Assembly (NCBI GenBank): GCA_001579985.1
Contig: LRSR01000173.1
Span: forward strand, 1-22,552
Direction of reading: 5' to 3'
Length of the DNA: 22,552 nucleotides
Source of the DNA: Hypsibius dujardini
Lineage: Eukaryota; Tardigrada; Eutardigrada; Parachela; Hypsibiidae
The notes under the pieces are model-generated. The model did no database searches. It saw only the letters and a program-made list of their open reading frames with translations, and was not told the origin of the DNA. Positions 17,500 to 22,552 of the stretch are shown one piece after another. The position numbers and the translations under genes were made by a program. How positions within the stretch are numbered: position 1 is the first letter of the stretch; each line of letters begins with the position of its first letter.

Positions 17500-17740
17500 A
17501 CCATTGATTGATTGATTGACTACGGCTTGACACACGAAAAATCTTTCTCGAGTGCGCCTACTAGCGCCTAGAAGCAAATATTTACACAAAAAAAGGTTAA
17601 TCAAAAGACATGAGGGAGACGCACGCGGCACGCTAGTCCATAATTGATTGATTGATTACTTGATTGAACTGTGACACTGAAAATCTTTTTAGCATATAAG
17701 CCAGCCTTGAAAAGATTGATTGATTGATTGATTGATTACA
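17500..17740. repeat. Scattered TTGATTGATTGATT patches in the ODC leader intron
   Basis: Short runs at about 17502-17520, 17642-17660 and 17716-17738 with unique sequence between. No gene is visible from 17107 to 17942. GAGATTATCACG/CAGATTATCACG is repeated at 17125-17152. Confidence 0.8.
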
Positions 17741-17942
17741 CAGAAATTAAGAAAACACTTTTGGGCTTCCTTTTTTACTAAAGTCGACAAAATTTCAGTC
17801 TCATAACAAATTTTAATAATTTCTTAAGATTCCTAAAATTCCATAAATTTGAAACTCGATCAAACCGGAAGGCGGAAAAGTAGGACGACCTCCATACACA
17901 CAAAAACGGGCTACAAATGGCCATTTTTTTCTCTCCACTTAC

Positions 17943-18098
17943 CCTCTGGATGACGACCTCTCCTGCTTCTTGACCTTGACGCGGTATTTTCGAGTTGGTC
18001 CTAGGCCCGAAGGAACGCCGCTTGGCGCGCGGGATGGAAGGGTTTGGGGGGAGAGCGTAGCAGCAAATGTCAGCAGATCGAGGTGTTCGGTGAAGACT
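17943..18098 (-). other. ODC1: Probable first (noncoding) exon of ODC
   Basis: Starts at the initiator A at 18098 and ends at a GAGG|GTAAGT donor (GT at 17942-17941). It is free of ATG over 156 bases and GC-rich compared with the intron. It is linked to ODC by strand, absence of ATG and lack of another downstream gene; splicing over the 2.35-kb intron is inferred. Confidence 0.5.
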
Positions 18099-18130
18099 GA
18101 AAGACAGCAGCGCAGGCGCGTTGCTTATAA
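18094..18130 (-). promoter_or_regulatory. TATA + initiator core promoter, probably of ODC
   Basis: On the minus strand TATAAG starts at 18129 and TCAGTC has its A at 18098, so the T of TATA is at -31 relative to the A. Both the motifs and the spacing match an arthropod-type core promoter. CCAAT on the minus strand (ATTGG at 18351-18355) and a CACCCC block near 18315-18325 lie upstream. Confidence 0.65.
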
Positions 18131-19095
18131 ATCCTGCCAGCAAAAATTTCGCGAATGCACGGCTGACGTCAGAAAAGTGCGCGGAAAGTGCAAACTGTGG
18201 AAACAGGAGGCTGGTGGAATGGTGGAAACACGGGGCTTTGCCAAAATTCCACTTCATGAGAACAGCAACTCCAGTTCCATTAGGATATCGGGACGGTGGA
18301 ATTGACAGCTTTTCGGGGGTGTGGCCGCATCGGCCGAGTCCGCGATGGCGATTGGTCGGTGGCGCAGGTTGGTTGAAAGTTCAATGACTCACCACTGTAG
18401 TTCGAGAGAATGGATGACGCATTGTACGTAACGCCGATTCATTCACTTGTCTGTGACTGAAGTAAAATTAATTACAATTTGGGAAAAAACTCGATTATCA
18501 GCATGTCTTCATAAAAAAGTTAAAAATGTTTTAAACGCTTGAACATAATTTTTAACATTTTTTAAACGAATATCCGTATTCCCAGTCCGTCGTCCGAGTC
18601 CGATCGAACCGTTGACCGCAGCGTACGTTGAATGGAGGGTCCGAGCGATGGGCAAAAGAGGTGGGGCAGGGGGTCAATTAAATGCAATCAACTAATCAAC
18701 CAGTGACTTTAAAACGATTTAAAGTGACCAGAAAACAAGCGGTGCAGCATTGTTGATTGATTACTGATTGTGTTCATCTAACCCCTTGCCCCGCCCTTTT
18801 TGCTCATCGCTCAGACCCTCCATTCAACGTTTTCCCTTCGCTTACTGTTCGTAACAGTCCTCATTTAGCGACTGGTTGAAGAGGCAATTTGCACGCTCTC
18901 AATGTAGTTCAGCTGCTACCCACGCGATTTAGCCCCCAACCGGCTGGGCGTGGTTCTTGTCAGCAAAATTTCTCCAACGGAAGTGGGACGTTTTAATTTA
19001 CATTTTCGTGTGATTGTCTGGCAAGTGTCAACTGCGTTTGCGTCTCCCACATTGATTTCCGCATTTGTACTGCAACGTGGATTGGCAATCGAAAA
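18131..19095. other. Divergent intergenic region between ODC and Rab11
   Basis: Shared upstream region. Near ODC it is GC-rich with CCAAT and CACCC-like words. The centre has an A/T-rich segment (18440-18580) and the fold-back 18625-18830. The last 200 bases before the Rab11 ATG are its probable promoter and leader; no TATA box was found. No coding frame is recognised. Confidence 0.55.
18625..18830. repeat. Fold-back (inverted repeat), 50-bp arms, 106-bp loop
   Basis: Arms 18625-18674 and 18781-18830 pair with six mismatches, all transitions. The outer ends are ACGTTGAATGGAGGGTC. The loop contains nested complementary pieces (AATCAAC/GTTGATT, and GACTTTAAA facing TTTAAAGTG). There is no coding frame and no evident target-site duplication. 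Confidence 0.92.
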
Positions 19096-20330
19096 ATGGG
19101 AGCTCGCAGTAAGGAAGGCGATGAGTACGACTATTTGTTTAAAGGTAAAAAAGTGGGTCAGCTAAATGGGGAATTTTTTTCGTTTCTAAATTCCGTTGCA
19201 TTGACACTTCCTGTGGTGTTTTTTTTTGGCCTCCCCAGTGGTTTTGATCGGCGATTCCGGGGTGGGGAAGAGTAATCTGCTGTCCCGTTTCACACGGAAT
19301 GAATTCAACCTGGAGAGCAAGAGTACGATTGGCGTGGAGTTCGCCACACGGAGCGTCCCTATCGACGGAAAAACGATCAAGGTGCGTTTGGAGAGGATGG
19401 TTGTCTGTGGAATTTCGGTGGGTTAATGGGTTTGAGTTGGGTTGGCAGGCTCAAATCTGGGACACTGCTGGTCAGGAGAGATACCGAGCCATCACCAGCG
19501 CGTAAGCATTTCTTGTTCATTTACGGAGTCGCTTGATTGGTTGATTGACGTGTTTGTAGAGCAACTCATTCTGTTAGTTGATTGATTGCTTGATTGTCCG
19601 ACCTGCCTACCGTTGGTTGATTGGCATGTTTTTGCTTGATTGGTTGATTGACGTGTTTGTAGAGCAACTCATTCTGTTAGTTGATTGATTGCTTGATTGC
19701 CCGACCTGACTGCCGTTGGTTGATTGGGATGTTATTGCTTGATTGACTGATTTGACTGTGTTTGATCTCAATTGATTGATTGATTGGTTTGTGCTACACT
19801 GCGTAGGTTGATTTTGTTTTATCGTCAGCTGTTGACTCCTGGAATGGGTTTGTTACGTAACAGCAATCTATTGGCACGTCGTTGTGTGTGTTGAAAGCAG
19901 AGACCCTTTCACATAAAGTTTTTCTCCTGCCAGTTATTATCGAGGTGCGGTCGGAGCGTTGCTGATCTACGATGTCTGCAAGCACATGACCTACGACTCG
20001 GTGGAGCGGTGGCTGAAGGAACTTCGCGATCATGCCGATCAGAAGATTGTCATCATGTTGGTGGGCAATAAATGCGATCTGCGCCATCTTCGTGCCGTAC
20101 CCACGGATGAGGCTAAGGGATTTGCCGGTAATTTCATTTTCTGTTTAAAGAAGTACACTTCTTCCTGCCCGCGGCAATGTTTTGTCTTTGCCGCCAAAGG
20201 GCACCTTTCATGCTTATCTGTCTGTCTGCCTGTCTGTCTATCTGTCTGTCTGTCTGTCTGTCTGTCTGCCTGTCTGCCTGTCTGCCTGTCTGTCTGTCTG
20301 TCTGCCTGTCTGCCTGTCTGTCTGTCTGCC

Positions 20331-20366
<36 letters not shown>

Positions 20367-20616
20367 CACCTGGTCATTTTGTCATATGATGATTGTAGAG
20401 CGTAACGGATTAACCTTCATCGAGACGTCCGCACTGGACGCGACCAACGTCGAGCAGGCCTTCCACGGGATCCTCAACGAGGTCTACAAGATCGTAACGA
20501 CCCGGGAGGTCTACAACGACCCGACCGACAACCGCAACGCTCCCGGCTCCTCCAAAGCAATTCAAGTGCAGGCCACTCAACCCGGCGACTCACAGCCGAA
20601 GAAGAATTGCTGCTAG
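19096..20616 (+). CDS. RAB11A: Rab11 small GTPase
   Basis: GTPase controlling recycling-endosome traffic and exocytic delivery. Exons: 19096-19144, 19239-19381, 19449-19501, 19934-20127, 20399-20616, giving 657 nt (218 aa plus TAG). The N-terminus ([18 protein letters not shown]) is Rab11-typical. P-loop GDSGVGKS 21-28, switch I STIGVEF, switch [12 protein letters not shown] 68-77, NKCD 127-130 (NKxD base specificity) and ETSAL 155-159. The variable tail ends KKNCC, the double cysteine being the geranylgeranylation site; unlike the vertebrate forms, no residues follow the two cysteines. NKCD replaces the NKSD of vertebrate Rab11. The RAB11A versus RAB11B assignment is not meaningful here; the family call is very secure. 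Intron 3 has a 103-bp duplication and intron 4 a TCTG array. Confidence 0.97.
19531..19765 (+). repeat. 103-bp tandem duplication of TTGATT-type sequence in Rab11 intron 3
   Basis: Units begin at 19531, 19634 and (partial) 19737, exactly 103 bp apart, each starting GCTTGATTG. Copies 1 and 2 differ at only a few positions, suggesting a recent event. Unique blocks (GTAGAGCAACTCATTCTG) are embedded among the TTGATT words. Confidence 0.93.
20213..20368 (+). repeat. TCTG array in Rab11 intron 4
   Basis: About 150 bp of TCTG with TGCC variants in intron 20128-20398, ending 30 bases before the acceptor. One frame of the array is open into exon 5, which makes a long C/L/S/V frame that is not the gene. 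Confidence 0.95.
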
Positions 20617-21228
20617 ACTAGCGATGTCAACTCCTCTTCCATTCCTCACCACACACACGGTTTTTCAGGTTCAGTTGTCTGTGTGGTAGACAAAATTCCA
20701 CCGTAATGCGTTTCCCGTGAGAGAGAACAAAAAATCCCGCTTCGGCACAGCAAATCATGAAACGTTTTTTTCTACTGGCATGCTCATAAATTTTTAAAAT
20801 TGGCCTTCATCGCAAGTGTTCTTGACGTTTTCACGTGGAAACGTCTGAAAAAGTGATTTCGATACTGACTCGTTCCGATCCATTTGCTACAGCAGTGCGT
20901 GGATGAGTCTTTTCTTCCGGGGCTTCTTCCCGTATTTGTTTGTGTGATGGATCCCTTGAGACGTGAGTTTAAACTTCCGGTCTGTTTTCTTCTACAAGTT
21001 CTATTTTGCCTTGCCTTCCTTCAGTAATTGAACGTTAGCGTCCTTCAAACAGTCTATTGATCTTTTATGTCGGATAAATTTCTTCTTTACGTCGGCTTAT
21101 TAATTTTCATTACACCAACGCCTGGGCGCATTTGGCAGAACAACCGTGACAGACTGATGGAAGGCAGCCATGTAGACAGACAAGGTGTCTGGAAATCAGA
21201 TAAATGTAAAATAGACTGGAATAGGTGA

Positions 21229-21260
<32 letters not shown>

Positions 21261-21385
21261 TCACTCAGACAGAAAGAAAAAAAGACAGCCAGACAGACAG
21301 ACAGATAGATAGACAAACAGTCAGACAGGCAGGTAGACAGGCAGACAGGCAGGTAGACAGGCAGGTAGATCGACAGACAGATAAG
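21229..21385. repeat. CAGA array between Rab11 and the last gene
   Basis: CAGA units with GATA, AAAG and GGTA variants over about 155 bp, flanked by looser CAGAC words from 21170 to 21450. Confidence 0.93.
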
Positions 21386-21533
21386 AAGACAGATAATATT
21401 CAGGCACCGGGAAGCCACTGACAGACAGGCAATCCGGGAATGCGTAAGTCAGGCAAAAACGACAGCGGCATACTTCCTCTTTCGAGACTTCGCTAACTTG
21501 TTGGACTGAGAGTTGATTCCGCAGCTAGGCTGC

Positions 21534-21539
21534 TATAAA
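21534..21539 (+). promoter_or_regulatory. TATA box of the last gene
   Basis: GCTATAAATCGG at 21532-21543 lies 181 bases before the ATG at 21715, in a region with few other A/T words. A purine start about 30 bases downstream (near 21565) is plausible, but no strong initiator is seen. Confidence 0.45.
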
Positions 21540-21714
21540 TCGGGGTTTACCGGTGGATTGTTGCTTAGCATTTTGGTCGTTTCCTAGCAGTACAGCTACT
21601 TCTAAAATTCTATTCGCTCTGTGAAATATACAATTGCCCAGTATTTAATCAAAGGTATTTTTTGTTCGGAAATCTCCGTGCATAGACGTTTTCTCATCAT
21701 CCTATCAGTTCAGC

Positions 21715-22008
21715 ATGTCGGAATCCGTTAAAAAGAGGTCGGACAGGGTTCGCTACTCTGGCAAAATAAACGACCCCTCTGCGGAACCATTCATCATCGT
21801 TGTACCGGCAAAGGTATTACTAAGAAGTCGCTTACCGGTGTGCTTCCTCAGATAAATCTAGGCACTGGCAAGTGGGTCTCAGAAGGAATGCAGACAGAAA
21901 AAGAAACAGTTGGACAGTTTGCTTCAAGCCAGCCAGCAGCCAGCCAGACAGGCAAACAAACAGACGGACAGACAGACAAACAAACAGACAGACAGCCAGA
22001 CAGGCAAG

Positions 22009-22056
<48 letters not shown>

Positions 22057-22552
22057 TAAAGAGGCAGGCACGGAGGTACGACTTCAGGTTAAAGATTGAC
22101 AAGAAAGCACCTAGACAGCCCATCAGATTCTTGAATTGTTGAACTGTTGCTAGAATATTGGAAATCGGAGAGTCGATTCCAACAGTGGAGTTGGACGAAC
22201 AGTGAAGAAGATGGAGAGAGTACACGAAGGTTGGAGTTTTGAGCAGTTCGTCTGCGAAATCCACGTAAGAATTTTCTCATTCTTGGTTCTCTTGTTAGAT
22301 AACAGAATTTCAGCGTCACTCTCTAAGCAAAGCCCTAATAAGGAATCAGAGGATGAAACGTCCCGCCAAATCCGACGCCGGAGTTCATCGTCCAGTGATT
22401 TCCGTTGCGAAAAACGAAAAACCAAGAATTTTCCGGAAAGGAATCGACCGGATCGGCGAAAGAGATCTCGCCGGACTTCCTCGTCTGAGAGTAATGTTGA
22501 AATTGCGGAACAGCGGTATGAAAAGCTCGTGTCCAGTCAAAAGTCATCGGAG
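21715..22552 (+). CDS. Unrecognised gene, 5' part, with basic Ser/Arg-rich segment (runs off window)
   Basis: The ATG at 21715 opens 33 codons (MSESVKKRSDRVRY...FIIVVPAK) that meet a GTATTA donor at 21814 in phase 0. Near the end of the window an exon starts after an acceptor at 22305 (AACAG) or 22313 (TTTCAG). One of its frames is strongly Ser/Arg/Lys-rich (SRQIRRRSSSSSDF, RRKRSRRTSSSES) and open to the edge, which looks like a nuclear, phosphorylated linker. A candidate middle exon ends at a GTAAGA donor (22265), and a CAGA array (21946-22055) lies before it. I could not find a single chain with matching phases that uses all three parts, so the exon structure is unresolved and the two ends may even belong to separate frames. 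No family is recognised. Confidence 0.4.
21946..22055 (+). repeat. CAGA array within the last gene
   Basis: CAGA with CAAA and CAGC variants, preceded by CAGC units from about 21928. It probably lies in an intron, as every other array inside a gene in this window does. Confidence 0.93.

Larger units (their letters stand above)
20617..21714. other. Rab11 3' UTR and promoter region of the next gene
   Basis: No AATAAA was found close to the Rab11 stop; CATAAA near 20785 and GATAAA near 21072 are weak candidates. A CAGA array covers 21229-21385. A TATA box lies at 21534. No coding region is recognised. Confidence 0.5.

Overview
The window is animal nuclear DNA. Every gene is split by short GT-AG introns with consistent codon phases, and the proteins (a RanBP2-type nucleoporin, an F-box protein, COX5B, ornithine decarboxylase, Rab11) are standard metazoan ones. 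The COX5B zinc motif (C-x-C followed by GHW) and an arthropod-style initiator (TCAGT) suggest a protostome invertebrate. I cannot fix the phylum.

Layout. 1-3510 (+): 3' part of a RanBP2/Nup358-like gene, cut by the window edge, six exons. 4709-7041 (+): a complete six-exon F-box gene encoding 474 aa. 7918-9962 (+): complete COX5B, four exons, 132 aa. 11637-15174 (-): ornithine decarboxylase, ten coding segments, 506 aa, with a spliced leader running back to a TATA/Inr promoter at about 18.1 kb. 19096-20616 (+): complete Rab11, five exons, 218 aa. 21715-end (+): first exon(s) of an unrecognised gene with a serine/arginine-rich segment. COX5B and ODC converge on 9963-11636. ODC and Rab11 diverge across 18131-19095. 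The genes do not form a pathway; they look like ordinary housekeeping neighbours.

The striking feature is the non-coding DNA. Introns, UTRs and intergenic gaps are filled with two tetranucleotide families, CAGA/TCTG and TTGA/TCAA, in both orientations. Many have grown into higher-order tandem units of 16, 20 or 24 bp, and local tandem duplications with periods of 87, 103, 114 and 169 bp contain or border them. The arrays rarely contain stop codons, so they create long spurious reading frames of D-R-Q-T or C-L-S-V type that are not proteins. Complementary arrays often lie in different introns of the same transcript and could pair. There are also two long fold-back elements (arms of 66 and 50 bp) near the COX5B and ODC/Rab11 promoter regions, and a duplicated intron in the F-box gene that brackets a CAGA array.

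All gene models come from reading frames, splice signals and remembered family consensus. No alignment, expression or database search was possible.
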